Assembly (NCBI RefSeq): GCF_014649755.1 | Contig: NZ_BMTQ01000005.1 | Span: 62,001-126,000 of the forward strand | Length of the DNA stretch: 64,000 bases | Source: Streptomyces litmocidini | GTDB taxonomy: Bacteria > Actinomycetota > Actinomycetes > Streptomycetales > Streptomycetaceae | Reading direction: 5' to 3' | Part shown: positions 8,249 through 17,041 of the stretch, in pieces | Layout of the letters: every line of letters begins with the position of its first letter | Position numbering within the stretch: position 1 is the stretch's first letter | Made by a program: the position numbers and the translations under genes | Notes under the pieces: generated by a model | The model's database searches: none | What the model saw: only the letters and a program-made list of their open reading frames with translations | Told to the model about the DNA's origin: nothing

Positions 8249-9235
8249 TCAGTCGCGGGAACGGGCGCGCGAGCGGGTCACGGCGAGGGCGCCGCCGCCG
8301 GCGACGAGGAGGGCGAGCGCTCCGGCCGCGATGTACGGGGTGGTGGAGCTGCCGCCGGTCTCGGCGAGGTTCTCGGTGGGCGTGGTGCCGCCGTTGTTCG
8401 TCTTGACGCCGCCGGCGTCGCCCGGCCGGACCGAGGGCTGCGGCGCGGGCCGCTCGCTCGGCTTCCGGGTGGGCCGGTCGGTCGGCTTCCGGGTGGGCTC
8501 CTGGGTCGGGGCCGTGCCCTCGGGCGTCTCACAGGTGGCCTCGGCGAGGGTCACCGTGCCGTCGACCGCGGCGACGCCGAGCTTCAGCGGGTCGACCTCC
8601 ACCTTGAGTTCGAGGGCCGTGGCCGCGGCGGTGCGGGAGGTGGTGGAGGTGCGGGAGAGGTCCAGGGTGACCCGGCCGACGCCCGGCACGGCGACCTGGG
8701 TCCGGCCGCCCGCGGACAGGGTGGTCTTCTTGCCGAACACCGTCACGTGACCGAGGACGTTCGACTCGGCGACCGGCTTCTTCCCCACCTCGCAGAGCGC
8801 CTTGGACGTGACCTTCTCGACCTCGACGAGGGAGAGCAGCGGAATGCCGGGGACGTGCACCCGCGCCCTGACGAGGTTGACGTGTCCCTCGGCCTTCTCC
8901 TCGTCCACGGTCGCGTCCGCGGTGGCGACGTCGGCCTTGAGGAGGTCGACCGGCTTCCCGCCCTCGGCCCCCCGCACCTTCACGGAGAGCGCGGTCTCGT
9001 TCTCGCTCGCCGGCGCCTCGACCTCGTTGAGGGAGGTCCGCACCGGCACGTCCACGGTCTTGCCGAGGAGGGAGACGTCGAGACCGGCCCGCAGCACGAC
9101 GGCGGTGGAGCGCCCTTCGCCGCCCGTGGCGTGGGCCGCCGGGGCCGCGAGGAGCACGGGTCCGACGGCCAGGGCGGCGACGGTCGCGGCAGCGGCGGAA
9201 CGGCGTACGGGCAGGCGGAAGGTGTTGCTGTTCAA
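8249..9235 (-). CDS. LAETG-anchored surface protein (SCO1860-like)
   Basis: Secreted protein of 328 residues predicted to be covalently attached to peptidoglycan by a class E sortase. The N-terminus has the signal peptide RRSAAAATVAALAVGPVLL ending in AHA. The C-terminus has the sorting signal NLAETG, a hydrophobic segment GALALLVAGGGALAV and the tail RSRARSRD. A Pro/Thr/Arg linker with PTRKPTDRPTRKP-type repeats precedes the sorting signal. The body is beta-rich with no recognised catalytic motif. The only available start is TTG at 9235. A similar surface protein follows cobC in other Streptomyces genomes. Confidence 0.85.
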   Translation of the reverse strand: MNSNTFRLPVRRSAAAATVAALAVGPVLLAAPAAHATGGEGRSTAVVLRAGLDVSLLGKTVDVPVRTSLNEVEAPASENETALSVKVRGAEGGKPVDLLKADVATADATVDEEKAEGHVNLVRARVHVPGIPLLSLVEVEKVTSKALCEVGKKPVAESNVLGHVTVFGKKTTLSAGGRTQVAVPGVGRVTLDLSRTSTTSRTAAATALELKVEVDPLKLGVAAVDGTVTLAEATCETPEGTAPTQEPTRKPTDRPTRKPSERPAPQPSVRPGDAGGVKTNNGGTTPTENLAETGGSSTTPYIAAGALALLVAGGGALAVTRSRARSRD

Positions 9236-9573
9236 GATGGTGGAACCCCCACAGGAGACATGGCGCCGCCGGGCCGCTCACCACGGGGACGGTGGGTCGC
9301 TGCGGCCTCGGCGACTTGAGACACCGGAATCTTTACGCACGGAGAGTGAACCGGCGGTCGCCTGCCGTGAGTTCACTCCAAAGGGGGGTTTCCGTGTTCA
9401 TTTTCGATTTTCTTCGACACAACCGTTCCCAGCCACCCCGCGCGTTTCGTACGGGGCGCCGTGCGCGTGAGGAGTGAGAACGATCCGCGGCCGACCAGGG
9501 TCACGGATCGTCAACCCGAGGACCTCCTGTAGATTAATTTAGGACAGCCTAACCTTAGTGATCGAAGGGTTCC
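9236..9573. promoter_or_regulatory. Divergent control region of LAETG and acylase genes
   Basis: Non-coding 338 bp. It contains an inverted repeat GAGTGAAC (9344-9351) / GTTCACTC (9371-9378) and an AT-rich tract around 9390-9420, unusual for this genome, on the LAETG side. A second inverted repeat, ACGATCCG (9480-9487) / CGGATCGT (9504-9511), lies on the acylase side, before the iron box. No small gene with convincing codon bias was seen. Confidence 0.5.
9539..9557. promoter_or_regulatory. Iron box (DmdR/IdeR operator)
   Basis: TTAGGACAGCCTAACCTTA closely matches the DmdR/IdeR palindrome TTAGGTTAGGCTAACCTAA. It lies 17 bp before the GTG of the acylase gene and just after a -10-like TAGATT, where a bound iron-repressor would block transcription. 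This predicts derepression of the downstream pair under iron limitation. Confidence 0.8.
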
Positions 9574-11682
9574 GTGAGCATCGAGGTCTACCGGGACGCC
9601 TGGGGCGTCCCCCATCTGCGGGCCGCGGACCCGGAGGAACTCGCCTTCGCCCAGGGCCGGGTCACCGCACGCGACCGCGCCTGGCAGCTGGAGGTCGAGC
9701 GGCACCGGGCCCGGGGCACCACCGCCGCCTTCCTCGGCGCCGCCGAACTCGGCTGGGACGCCTTCGTCCGCCGGGCCCGGCTCGCCGACACCGCCCGCCG
9801 CTGCTTCGAGCGGCTCGCGGCGACCGACCCGGCGACGGCCGCGTGGGTGCGCGCGTACGCGGCCGGGGTCAACGACGGCCTCGCCGAAGGGGCGGGCCGC
9901 GCGCCCGAGTTCGCCGCGACCGGCCTCGCGGCCGGCCGGTGGGAGCCGTGGACCCCGCTCGCCGTCTGGCTCTCGACCCACATCCTCTTCGCCGGCTTCC
10001 CCACCAAACTGTGGCGGGACGAGGTCGCCCGGCGGCTCGGCGAGGAGTGGACGGAACTCTTCGCGACCGACGGCCCCGGGACCGCGGGCTCCAACGGCTG
10101 GGTCGTGGCGGGCGGACGGACCGCGAGCGGGGCGGCCCTGGTGGCCGGCGACCCCCACCGGTTCGTCGAGGCCCCGGGCGTCTACCAGCAGATCCGGCTC
10201 GCCTGCCCCGCGTACGACGTGGTGGGGCTCGCCGTGCCCGGCGTCCCCGGCCTCGCCCACTTCGGCCACACCGGGCCGGTGGCCTGGGCGATCACCAACG
10301 CCATGGCGGACTACCAGGACCTGTACCGGGAACGGCTGCGACGGCTCCCCGACGGCACCGTGGAGGCCCTCGGCCCCGACGGCTGGGCCCCGGCGGCCGC
10401 GCACACGGAGACGATCGAGGTCGCGGACGCGGAACCGGTGCGGGTCGAGGTGATCGAGACGGACCGGGGACCGGTGATCATCGGCGAGCCCCGGAACGGC
10501 TCCGCCGAATGGGAGGGCGTCGCCCTGCGGCACCCGCCGCGGGTCACCGGGGAGCTCGGCTTCGGAGTGCTGCCCGCGCTGCTGCGCGCCCGGACCGTCG
10601 CCGACGTGGACGCGGCCCTCGACGGGTGGGTCGAGCCGGTGAACGTCGTCCAGGCCGCCGACACCCGGGGCGGCCTCCTGCACCGGGTCGCCGGCCACGT
10701 GCCCGTACGGGACCGGGCCAACTCCCTGCGCGTCGTGCCCGCCCGGGACCCGGCGCACGCCTGGGCCGACGGTCCGGCCCCCCTGCCCCGGGCCGAGGTG
10801 CACGGCCACGCCGTGATGGCCAACGCCCGGGGCCTGGCCGCGCCGCTGGGCGTCGAGTTCGCGCCACCGCACCGGGCGGCCCGGATCGACGAGCTGCTGC
10901 GCGCCTCGGCGGCCTGGACGCCGGAGACGACGGCCGCGATCCACCGGGACACCGACAACCCCTCGGCGGCCCGCCTCCTGGAGGCGGTACGACGCGCGGG
11001 CGAGGACCCGGGGGCCGTCGGCGACGACGGGCGGCCCGCCCCCCTCTCCCCCGCCGGTTCCGAGGTGCGGCGGCGGCTGCTCGGCTGGGACCGGCGGATG
11101 GACGCCGAGAGCGTCGACGCCGGGCTCTACGCGGCCGTGCGCGGTGCCGTCGCGCGCCGGCTCGCCGAACACGAGGCCTTCGCGGCGCTGCGCGAACCCG
11201 CCCCGTACCCCGAGCTCTTCCGCCCCTGGCTGGCGCTCGGACCGCGCGTCGCCTTCGCCCTGGAGACGCTGCTCGTGGCCGGGCCCGTGCCCGCCCGGGA
11301 CGTGGACCGGATCGTGCGCGAGGCGCTCGACGAGGTCGGCGCCGGGGAGCCGCCCGCCGCCTGGGGCGTGACGCACCGGCTCGCGCCCTGGCAGGCGCTG
11401 CCCGACCCGGACGACGACCGGTGGCCGGGGCTCGGCGGGGACCACGACTGCGTGCTCTCCACGTCCAGCGTGCCCGGCTGGACCGACCGCTGCGCCCGTG
11501 CCTCCGCCGCGCGGTACGTCTGGGACCTGGCGGACCGGGAGCGGAGCCGCTGGATCGTGCCGTTCGGCGCGTCCGGCGTCCCCGGCGACCCGCACCACCG
11601 CGACCAACTCCCCCTGTGGCTGCGGGGCGAGCTCGCCCCCGTCACCACCGACTGGCAGAAGCTCACGAAGGAGCAGGGATGA
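9574..11682 (+). CDS. Penicillin acylase family protein (Ntn hydrolase), iron-box controlled
   Basis: Predicted N-terminal-nucleophile amidase of 702 residues. The motif SNGWVVAGGRT holds the Ser (about residue 173) that becomes the new N-terminus after autocatalytic cleavage in this family. GDPHRF, GHTGPVAWAITN and the N-terminal YRDAWGVPHLRA are also family features. No signal peptide is visible, so it is probably cytoplasmic, unlike secreted acylases. It is shorter than typical family members of about 780 residues. Its stop overlaps the next ATG (ATGA). With the iron box and a siderophore-type acyltransferase, a role in providing or removing acyl groups of hydroxamate siderophores is plausible. 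A DesG-type acylase linked to desferrioxamine is known from other Streptomyces; orthology is inference. Confidence 0.85.
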   Translation: MSIEVYRDAWGVPHLRAADPEELAFAQGRVTARDRAWQLEVERHRARGTTAAFLGAAELGWDAFVRRARLADTARRCFERLAATDPATAAWVRAYAAGVNDGLAEGAGRAPEFAATGLAAGRWEPWTPLAVWLSTHILFAGFPTKLWRDEVARRLGEEWTELFATDGPGTAGSNGWVVAGGRTASGAALVAGDPHRFVEAPGVYQQIRLACPAYDVVGLAVPGVPGLAHFGHTGPVAWAITNAMADYQDLYRERLRRLPDGTVEALGPDGWAPAAAHTETIEVADAEPVRVEVIETDRGPVIIGEPRNGSAEWEGVALRHPPRVTGELGFGVLPALLRARTVADVDAALDGWVEPVNVVQAADTRGGLLHRVAGHVPVRDRANSLRVVPARDPAHAWADGPAPLPRAEVHGHAVMANARGLAAPLGVEFAPPHRAARIDELLRASAAWTPETTAAIHRDTDNPSAARLLEAVRRAGEDPGAVGDDGRPAPLSPAGSEVRRRLLGWDRRMDAESVDAGLYAAVRGAVARRLAEHEAFAALREPAPYPELFRPWLALGPRVAFALETLLVAGPVPARDVDRIVREALDEVGAGEPPAAWGVTHRLAPWQALPDPDDDRWPGLGGDHDCVLSTSSVPGWTDRCARASAARYVWDLADRERSRWIVPFGASGVPGDPHHRDQLPLWLRGELAPVTTDWQKLTKEQG

Positions 11683-12239
11683 CCACCGCCGTACACGTCC
11701 AGACCGTCGAGGGCTTCGGGACCGTCACCGTCCGCCCCGTCGACCCCGAGGGCGACGCCCCGCTCCTGCACGGCTGGGTCAACGAGGAGCGGGCCCGCTT
11801 CTGGGGCATGGTCGGGACCACCGTCGAGCAGGTCCGGGAGGTCTACGCGCACCTCGACTCGCTGACCACGCACCACGGTTACCTGGTCGGCCGGGACGGG
11901 GATCCGGTCGCCCTCTTCCAGACGTACGACCCGGCGGCGGACCGGGTGGGCGAGTGCTACGAGGTGCGGCCCGGCGACATCGGCGTGCACCTGTTCGTCG
12001 CGCCGGGCCTCGCCCCCGAGGCCGGCTTCACGGGCCGGCTGCTCACCGCGCTCGTCGCCTTCTCGCTGAGGGACCGCACCCGGATCGTGGTCGAGCCCGA
12101 CGCCGCCAACGAGAAGGCGATCGCCCGCCTGGTGCGGGCCGGTTTCGAGCTGGGGCCGGAGGTGGTGCTGCCCGAGGTGGACCTGCCGGAGGTCTTCATC
12201 CCGGAGAAGCGGGCCCGGTTGGCGTTCCTGAGCCGCTGA
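11679..12239 (+). CDS. GNAT acyltransferase of the siderophore (IucB/RhbD/DesC-like) type
   Basis: 186 residues, translationally coupled to the acylase through ATGA overlap. The motif LLHGWVNEERARFWGM near the N-terminus, with DIGVHLFVAP and VVEPDAANEKAIARLVRAGF, is the pattern of GNAT enzymes that acylate hydroxylamines in hydroxamate siderophore synthesis. The cofactor is expected to be an acyl-CoA. The shared iron box predicts expression under iron starvation. Genes for the rest of a siderophore pathway are not in the window. Confidence 0.8.
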   Translation: MTTAVHVQTVEGFGTVTVRPVDPEGDAPLLHGWVNEERARFWGMVGTTVEQVREVYAHLDSLTTHHGYLVGRDGDPVALFQTYDPAADRVGECYEVRPGDIGVHLFVAPGLAPEAGFTGRLLTALVAFSLRDRTRIVVEPDAANEKAIARLVRAGFELGPEVVLPEVDLPEVFIPEKRARLAFLSR

Positions 12240-12243
12240 CCGG

Positions 12244-12275
12244 CCGGCGGCCCGGACCCGGCCCCGGGCCGCCGG
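12244..12275. terminator. Hairpin between GNAT and convergent amidohydrolase
   Basis: Perfect 12-bp stem CCGGCGGCCCGG / CCGGGCCGCCGG with an 8-base loop, followed by further GC dyads up to about 12305, between convergent genes. Confidence 0.7.
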
Positions 12276-12311
12276 GGTCCGGTCACCGGGCCCGGCCCCG
12301 GGCGCCGGAGC

Positions 12312-13397
12312 TCAGCCCACGACCCGGCCGTTGACGACGACCCGGCGCGGCGCCGCGAGGACGCGGACGTCCGCGCGCGGGTCCTCGCCGTAGACGACGA
12401 GGTCGGCCGGGGCGCCCTCCTCCAGGGCGGGGCGGCCCAGCCAGGCCCTGGCCCCCCAGGCGGTGGCCGAGAGCGCGTCGATCGGCGGGATGCCGGCCCG
12501 GGTCAGCTCCTCGACCTCCTCGGCGACCAGGCCGTGGGCGAGGGAGCCGCCCGCGTCGGTGCCGACGAAGACGGGCACGCCCGCGTCGAAGGCGGCCCGC
12601 ACGGTGTCGTAACGCCGTTCGTGGAGGCGGCGCATGTGCGCCGACCAGCGGGGGAACTTCTCCTGGCCGCCGTCGGCGAGGTGCGGGAAGGTCGCGATGT
12701 TGACGAGGGTCGGGACGATGGCCACGCCCCGTTCGGCGAAGAGCGGGATCGTGTCCTCGGTGAGGCCCGTGGCGTGCTCGACGCAGTCGATGCCGGCCTC
12801 GACGAGGTCGCGGAGCGAGTCCTCGGCGAAACAGTGCGCGGTGACCCGGGCGCCGAGCCGGTGCGCCTCCGCGATGGCCGCCTCGACCTCGGCGCGCGGC
12901 CAGCAGGCGGTGAGGTCGCCCACCTCGCGGTCGATCCAGTCGCCGACGAGCTTGACCCAGCCGTCGCCGCGGCGGGCCTCGCGGCCGACGTACGCGACGA
13001 GGTCGGCGGGCTCGATCTCGTGGGCGTAGTTGCGGATGTAGCGGCGGGTGCGGGCGATGTGCCGGCCCGCCCGGATGACCTTCGGGAGGTCCTCGCGCTC
13101 GTCGATCCAGCGGGTGTCGGAGGGCGAGCCCGCGTCCCGGATGAGCAGGGTGCCGGCGTCCCGGTCGGTGAGGGCCTGCTTCTCGCTGGTGGCCTCGTCG
13201 ACGGGACCGTGCCGGTCGAGGCCGACGTGGCAGTGGGCGTCGACGAGTCCGGGGAGCACCCAGCCCTCGACGGCGACGGCCTCGGCGGCGGGCCGGTCGA
13301 AGGTGATCCGCCCGTCGACGCACCACAGTTCGTCGCGGACGTCCTCCGGGCCGACGAGCACCCGCCCCTTCACGTGCAGCACCTCGTGATCGCTCAT
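12312..13397 (-). CDS. Metal-dependent amidohydrolase
   Basis: TIM-barrel amidohydrolase of 361 residues. The metal site is visible as VDAHCHVGLD after the first beta strand, the Lys candidate in GWVKLVGDW, His motifs VTAHCF and CVEHATG, and the catalytic Asp in VGTDAGG. The C-terminal DLVVYGEDPRAD is typical of the imidazolonepropionase-like group. The substrate is unknown. The ATG is preceded by TAGAGT and six bases, suggesting a leaderless transcript. A GC hairpin separates it from the upstream propeller gene. Confidence 0.85.
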   Translation of the reverse strand: MSDHEVLHVKGRVLVGPEDVRDELWCVDGRITFDRPAAEAVAVEGWVLPGLVDAHCHVGLDRHGPVDEATSEKQALTDRDAGTLLIRDAGSPSDTRWIDEREDLPKVIRAGRHIARTRRYIRNYAHEIEPADLVAYVGREARRGDGWVKLVGDWIDREVGDLTACWPRAEVEAAIAEAHRLGARVTAHCFAEDSLRDLVEAGIDCVEHATGLTEDTIPLFAERGVAIVPTLVNIATFPHLADGGQEKFPRWSAHMRRLHERRYDTVRAAFDAGVPVFVGTDAGGSLAHGLVAEEVEELTRAGIPPIDALSATAWGARAWLGRPALEEGAPADLVVYGEDPRADVRVLAAPRRVVVNGRVVG

Positions 13398-13403
13398 ACC
13401 CGC

Positions 13404-13409
13404 ACTCTA
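13404..13409 (-). promoter_or_regulatory. Leaderless -10 box of amidohydrolase
   Basis: On the minus strand TAGAGT ends 6 bases before the ATG at 13397, with no ribosome-binding site between, so transcription probably starts at or next to the A of the start codon. Confidence 0.5.
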
Positions 13410-13413
13410 CGAG

Positions 13414-13438
13414 CCGCCGCCCGGGTCCCGGGCGGCGG
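13414..13438. terminator. Hairpin after TolB-like gene
   Basis: Stem CCGCCGCCCGGG / CCCGGGCGGCGG around a single T, lying just past the stop of the TolB-like gene and before the amidohydrolase promoter. Confidence 0.7.
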
Positions 13439-13444
13439 TGTTCG

Positions 13445-14443
13445 TCACGGTCCGGGCACCCCCTGGGGACGCCAGTCGGCCTCCAGGTCGTGCGAGTCGG
13501 CCTTGGTGAGCCGGAAGAGGCCGGTGCCGTCGGCCCGCACCACGAAGAGGTGCTCGGGGTCGGCGTCGTCGGTGCCGCCCCGGGTGAAGACCAGGCGCCT
13601 GCCGTCCGGCGACCAGGACGGGTACGTGTCGTGGGCGCGGGCCGAGGTGATGCGGTGCGTCCCCCCGCCGTCGGGCCGGACCGCGTAGAGGTGGGCGAAG
13701 CCGGTGGAGTCCACGCGGCTGAAGGCGATCCGGTCGCCGCGCGACCAGTCGGGCGTCCAGTCCTGGGAGCCGGCCGGGGTGATCGGCGTCTGCTCCAGGG
13801 TGGACAGCCGGATCTTCATCAGCCGGCTGTGCCCGGACGCGTCCGCGCGGCTGTACGCCAGGTGTCCGCCGTCCGGGGACCACGCCGGGCGGAACTCGTC
13901 CTCCGGGGTGTGGGTGAGCCGGGTGGCGGGGGTGCCGTCGGTGTCGGCCACGTAGATCTCGCGCTCGGTGCCGGCCGGCTTGGAGTAGGCGATCCGCGCG
14001 CCGTCCGGGGACCACGCCGGGTCGGAGGCGCCCTCGGTGCCGGGCACGGGCTTCAGGTCGCCGCCCCCGCTGTTCATCGTCCAGATGCCGTCGACCGCAC
14101 CGTCGGAGCCGTAGCGGAGGAACGCCACCCGCTTGCCGTCCGGGGACCAGCTGGGCATCACGTCGCTGACGGCGGGGGTGTGGGTGAGCCGGGTGGGCGA
14201 GCCCCCGAACGGGGCGATCGCGTCCAGGTCCTCGACGGGCGCCGCCGCGTCGTAGCGGGCGAAGACGATCGTGCGGAACGGGGCCGCCCACACCACGCCG
14301 GTCGCTCCCGCGTTCCCCGGGGCGGCGAGGGTCAGCGGGGCGGCGAGGGTGAGCGCCGCGGCGGCCACCAGCGCCCGGCGCGGCCGCGCCGTTCCGTTCG
14401 CGCCGGTTCCGGCTCTGCCGGTTCTCCGGATCATCGTGTCCAC
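13445..14443 (-). CDS. Secreted TolB-like beta-propeller protein
   Basis: 332 residues with an N-terminal Arg-rich signal peptide and hydrophobic stretch (ALVAAAALTLAAPLTLAAPG). Repeated WD40-like/PD40 units of the type SWSPDGKRVAFLR, AWSPDGARIAYSK, AWSPDGGHLAYSR and SWSPDGRRLVFTR follow, the hallmark of TolB C-terminal propellers. The start was taken as GTG 14443 because GGAGG lies six bases before it; the ATG at 14434 is the alternative. Function is unknown, probably binding to protein or glycan outside the membrane. It is divergent from a class V aminotransferase gene. Confidence 0.8.
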   Translation of the reverse strand: MDTMIRRTGRAGTGANGTARPRRALVAAAALTLAAPLTLAAPGNAGATGVVWAAPFRTIVFARYDAAAPVEDLDAIAPFGGSPTRLTHTPAVSDVMPSWSPDGKRVAFLRYGSDGAVDGIWTMNSGGGDLKPVPGTEGASDPAWSPDGARIAYSKPAGTEREIYVADTDGTPATRLTHTPEDEFRPAWSPDGGHLAYSRADASGHSRLMKIRLSTLEQTPITPAGSQDWTPDWSRGDRIAFSRVDSTGFAHLYAVRPDGGGTHRITSARAHDTYPSWSPDGRRLVFTRGGTDDADPEHLFVVRADGTGLFRLTKADSHDLEADWRPQGVPGP

Positions 14444-14605
14444 CCCGTTCCTCCCGGCGGCCTCCGTCGGGACCGCTCCGGCCCGCACCGTCCCACCGGC
14501 GGGGCCCCGGGGGAAGCGCCCGGACGCGGTGGTGGAACCCCTGTGACACGTTCCGTACGGCACCGTGACGGCGCACCGCCCCCCGGTCGGGCGCCGGGGA
14601 CCGCT

Positions 14606-14669
14606 TACGCTGGCACGAGCCCGATCCCGATGCACGCGTGCATGCGACACGCGTGCGACACCGAAGAAG
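14606..14669 (+). promoter_or_regulatory. Operator-like palindromes before class V aminotransferase
   Basis: A -10-like TACGCT (14606-14611) is followed by the perfect 14-bp palindrome ATGCACGCGTGCAT (14630-14643). A second copy of CACGCGTGC follows 16 bp after the first, before the GTG at 14678. The spacing suggests a dimeric regulator binding near or just after the transcription start. No regulator gene is adjacent. Confidence 0.4.
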
Positions 14670-14677
14670 GAACCTCC

Positions 14678-15781
14678 GTGACCGTGACACATCCGCTGCT
14701 GGACCTGGCGCCGATGACCGCCGCGCACTTCGCGTCGATCGAGCGCCGGGTGGCCGCGCTGCTCTCCACGGAGCAGGACGTGGTGATCACCCAGGGCGAG
14801 GCGCTGCTGCCCCTGGAGGGGTGCATCCGCAGTGGCGCGCGGGCCGGTTCGACCGCGCTGAACGTCGTCACCGGTCCGTACGGCCAGACCTTCGGTGACT
14901 GGCTGCGGGACTGCGGGGCGACCGTGGTCGACCTGGCGGTGCCCTTCCACACGGCCGTGACGGCGGAGCAGGTGGAGCGGGCGCTCGCCGAGCACCCGGA
15001 GATCGACTTCGTGTCGCTGGTGCACGCCGAGGCGGCGACCGGGAACACCAACCCGGTGGCGGAGATCGGCGAGGTCGTGCGGGCGCACGGCGCGCTGTTC
15101 TACCTGGACGCCGTGGCGTCGATCGGCGCCGAGCCGGTGCTGCCGGACGCCTGGGGCGTGGACATGTGCATCATCGGCGCGCAGAAGGCGATGGGCGGGC
15201 CCGCGGGCGTGTCGGCGGTGTCGGTGAGCGCGCGGGCGTGGGAGCGGTTCGCCGCCAACCCGGCCGCGCCGCGCCGCTCGTACCTCTCCCTCCTGGACTG
15301 GAAGGAGCGCTGGATCGACGGCGGCCGGAAGGCCCTTCTGCACGCTCCGGCGCAGCTGGAGATGCTGGCCCTGGAGGCCTGCCTGGAGCGGATCGAGGCG
15401 GAGGGCCTGGACGTGCTGATGGCCCGGCACGCGTCGGCGGCGGCCGCGACCCGTGCGGGCGCGCTGGCCCTGGGCGGCGGTCTGGAGCCGTACGTGCACG
15501 AGGCGGAGGACGCGGCGCCGGTGGCGACGACGCTGCGCACGCCCGCGGGCGTCGACGCCTCGGAGCTGGTGGCGAAGGCCCTCGCGGCCGATCCGTCGCT
15601 GCCGCTGATCGCGGGCGGCGGGGCGCTGGCCGGGGAGATGATCCGGGTCAACCACTACGGGGTGGACGCCACACCGGGGGCCGTGCAGTCCTCGCTCGCC
15701 GCCCTGGGCGCGGCGCTCGGCGAGTCGGGCCGCGCGGTGGACCTGGAGGGTGCGCGCCGGGCGGTCACGGAGGCCTGGTAG
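14678..15781 (+). CDS. Class V PLP-dependent aminotransferase (alanine-glyoxylate type)
   Basis: 367 residues. GTG start chosen because AAGGA lies six bases upstream and conserved sequence begins soon after. [23 protein letters not shown] and [14 protein letters not shown] are typical of the alanine-glyoxylate/serine-pyruvate aminotransferase fold. [13 protein letters not shown] carries the PLP-ring Asp, and the Schiff-base Lys is in [15 protein letters not shown]. The amino donor and acceptor cannot be told from sequence. A strong palindromic terminator follows. Confidence 0.85.
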   Translation: MTVTHPLLDLAPMTAAHFASIERRVAALLSTEQDVVITQGEALLPLEGCIRSGARAGSTALNVVTGPYGQTFGDWLRDCGATVVDLAVPFHTAVTAEQVERALAEHPEIDFVSLVHAEAATGNTNPVAEIGEVVRAHGALFYLDAVASIGAEPVLPDAWGVDMCIIGAQKAMGGPAGVSAVSVSARAWERFAANPAAPRRSYLSLLDWKERWIDGGRKALLHAPAQLEMLALEACLERIEAEGLDVLMARHASAAAATRAGALALGGGLEPYVHEAEDAAPVATTLRTPAGVDASELVAKALAADPSLPLIAGGGALAGEMIRVNHYGVDATPGAVQSSLAALGAALGESGRAVDLEGARRAVTEAW

Positions 15782-15794
15782 TCCGTGCGCGGGA

Positions 15795-15820
15795 GGGGCG
15801 GGGGTCCGGACCCCCGCCCC
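15795..15820. terminator. Palindromic terminator between convergent genes
   Basis: A perfect 26-bp palindrome of two 13-bp arms (GGGGCGGGGGTCC and GGACCCCCGCCCC), flanked by A/T and then by GCGCG/CGCGC, with TTT after it on the plus strand. Placed between convergent genes, so probably bidirectional. Confidence 0.85.
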
Positions 15821-15836
15821 TTTCGCGCACCCGGGT

Positions 15837-16907
15837 TCAGAGCGCGGGGTAGTCGACGTAGCCCTGGGGGCCGCCGGCGTACATCGTGGTGGGGTCCGGG
15901 GTGGCGTAGGGACCGTCGGTCCGCAGGCGGGCGGGCAGGTCGGGGTTGGCGATGAAGAGCCTGCCGTACGCGACGAGGTCGGCGGTGCCGTCCTCGATCA
16001 GGGCCAGGGACTCGGCGCCGGTCGGGTCGGCGCCGGTGGCCGGGTTGAGGATGAAGGCGCCGGCGAACCGCTTGCGCAGGTCGAGGACGAGCGGGCGGCG
16101 CTCGGGGGCGGTCTCCAGGACGTGGAGGTAGGCGATGCCGACGGGCTCGATCGCGGTGAGCAGCCGGGTGTAGAGCTCCTCGGTGTCGGTCTCGCTGATG
16201 TCGTTGAGGGTGCCGGCCGGGGAGATGCGCAGGCCGGTGCGTCCGGGGCCGATCTCGGCGGCGACGGCCTTCACGACCTCGACGGCGAAGCGGATGCGGT
16301 TCTCGACCGGGCCGCCCCATTCGTCGGTGCGGCGGTTGGAGCCGGAGGCGAGGAACTGCTGGATCAGGTAGCCGTTGGCGCCGTGGACCTCGACGCCGTC
16401 GAAGCCGGCCTCGACGGCGTTGCGGGCGGCGGAGGCGAAGCCGGCGATCGCCTCGCGCACCTGGTCGCCGGTGAGTTCGCGCGGGGTGACGAAGTCCTTG
16501 GGGCCCTCGTGGGTGTAGACCTGGCCGGCGGCGGCGACGGGCGAGGGGCCGACGGGGTGGAGGTCGCCGTCGAGGAGGTCGGGGTGGCCGATCCGGCCGG
16601 AGTGCATGAGCTGGGCGAAGATCCGGCCGCCGCGTGCGTGGACGGCGTCGGTGACCTCGCGCCAGGCGGCGATCTGCGCGCGGCTGTGGAGTCCGGGGGT
16701 GTTGGGGTAGCCCTGGCCCTCGGGGACGGGCTGGACGCCCTCGCTGATGATCAGTCCGGCGGAGGCGCGCTGGGCGTAGTACTCGGCGACGACCGCGGTG
16801 GGTGTGCCGTCCTCGCCGTTGGCGCGGCTGCGGGTCATCGGGGCCATCGCGATGCGGTTGGCGAGACGGGTGCCGGCGAGGTCGAACGGGTCGAATGCAG
16901 TGGTCAC
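15837..16907 (-). CDS. Old yellow enzyme family alkene reductase
   Basis: FMN-dependent NAD(P)H oxidoreductase of the OYE/NemA family, 356 residues. The N-terminus [13 protein letters not shown] binds [14 protein letters not shown] and the His/Asn substrate pair region follow, then [15 protein letters not shown] and the C-terminal FMN-phosphate site [13 protein letters not shown]. Expected to reduce activated C=C bonds of enals, enones or nitro compounds. GTG start with GAGGGA upstream. It is divergent from a MarR gene and probably controlled by it, since TTGGC-type sites lie in the shared promoter region. Confidence 0.9.
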   Translation of the reverse strand: MTTAFDPFDLAGTRLANRIAMAPMTRSRANGEDGTPTAVVAEYYAQRASAGLIISEGVQPVPEGQGYPNTPGLHSRAQIAAWREVTDAVHARGGRIFAQLMHSGRIGHPDLLDGDLHPVGPSPVAAAGQVYTHEGPKDFVTPRELTGDQVREAIAGFASAARNAVEAGFDGVEVHGANGYLIQQFLASGSNRRTDEWGGPVENRIRFAVEVVKAVAAEIGPGRTGLRISPAGTLNDISETDTEELYTRLLTAIEPVGIAYLHVLETAPERRPLVLDLRKRFAGAFILNPATGADPTGAESLALIEDGTADLVAYGRLFIANPDLPARLRTDGPYATPDPTTMYAGGPQGYVDYPAL

Positions 16908-16921
16908 GGCTGTCCCTCACA

Positions 16922-16991
16922 AGAATATGTGGTCGGCCAACTAATCGGGCCGACGCCACTGTAACCCATTTATTTGGCCAGCCAATAGAAT
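16922..16991. promoter_or_regulatory. MarR/OYE divergent promoters with paired operator sites
   Basis: Towards the OYE gene, a -10 TATTCT (minus strand, 16922-16927) is preceded by TTGGCCGACCA (16930-16940). Towards marR, a -10 TAGAAT (16986-16991) is directly preceded by TTGGCCAGCCAA (16974-16985). The similar sites touching each -10 box suggest one repressor controls both genes, most simply the MarR product. Confidence 0.5.
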
Positions 16992-17041
16992 CTGTCGCCC
17001 GAAGGTAATCTTGGGGAGGAGAGCCGCCCCGAGGAGCCCGC

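Noticed and set aside
9292..9477. 61-codon plus-strand frame in the LAETG/acylase promoter region
   Set aside because: No ribosome-binding site, poor codon bias and overlap with promoter dyads.
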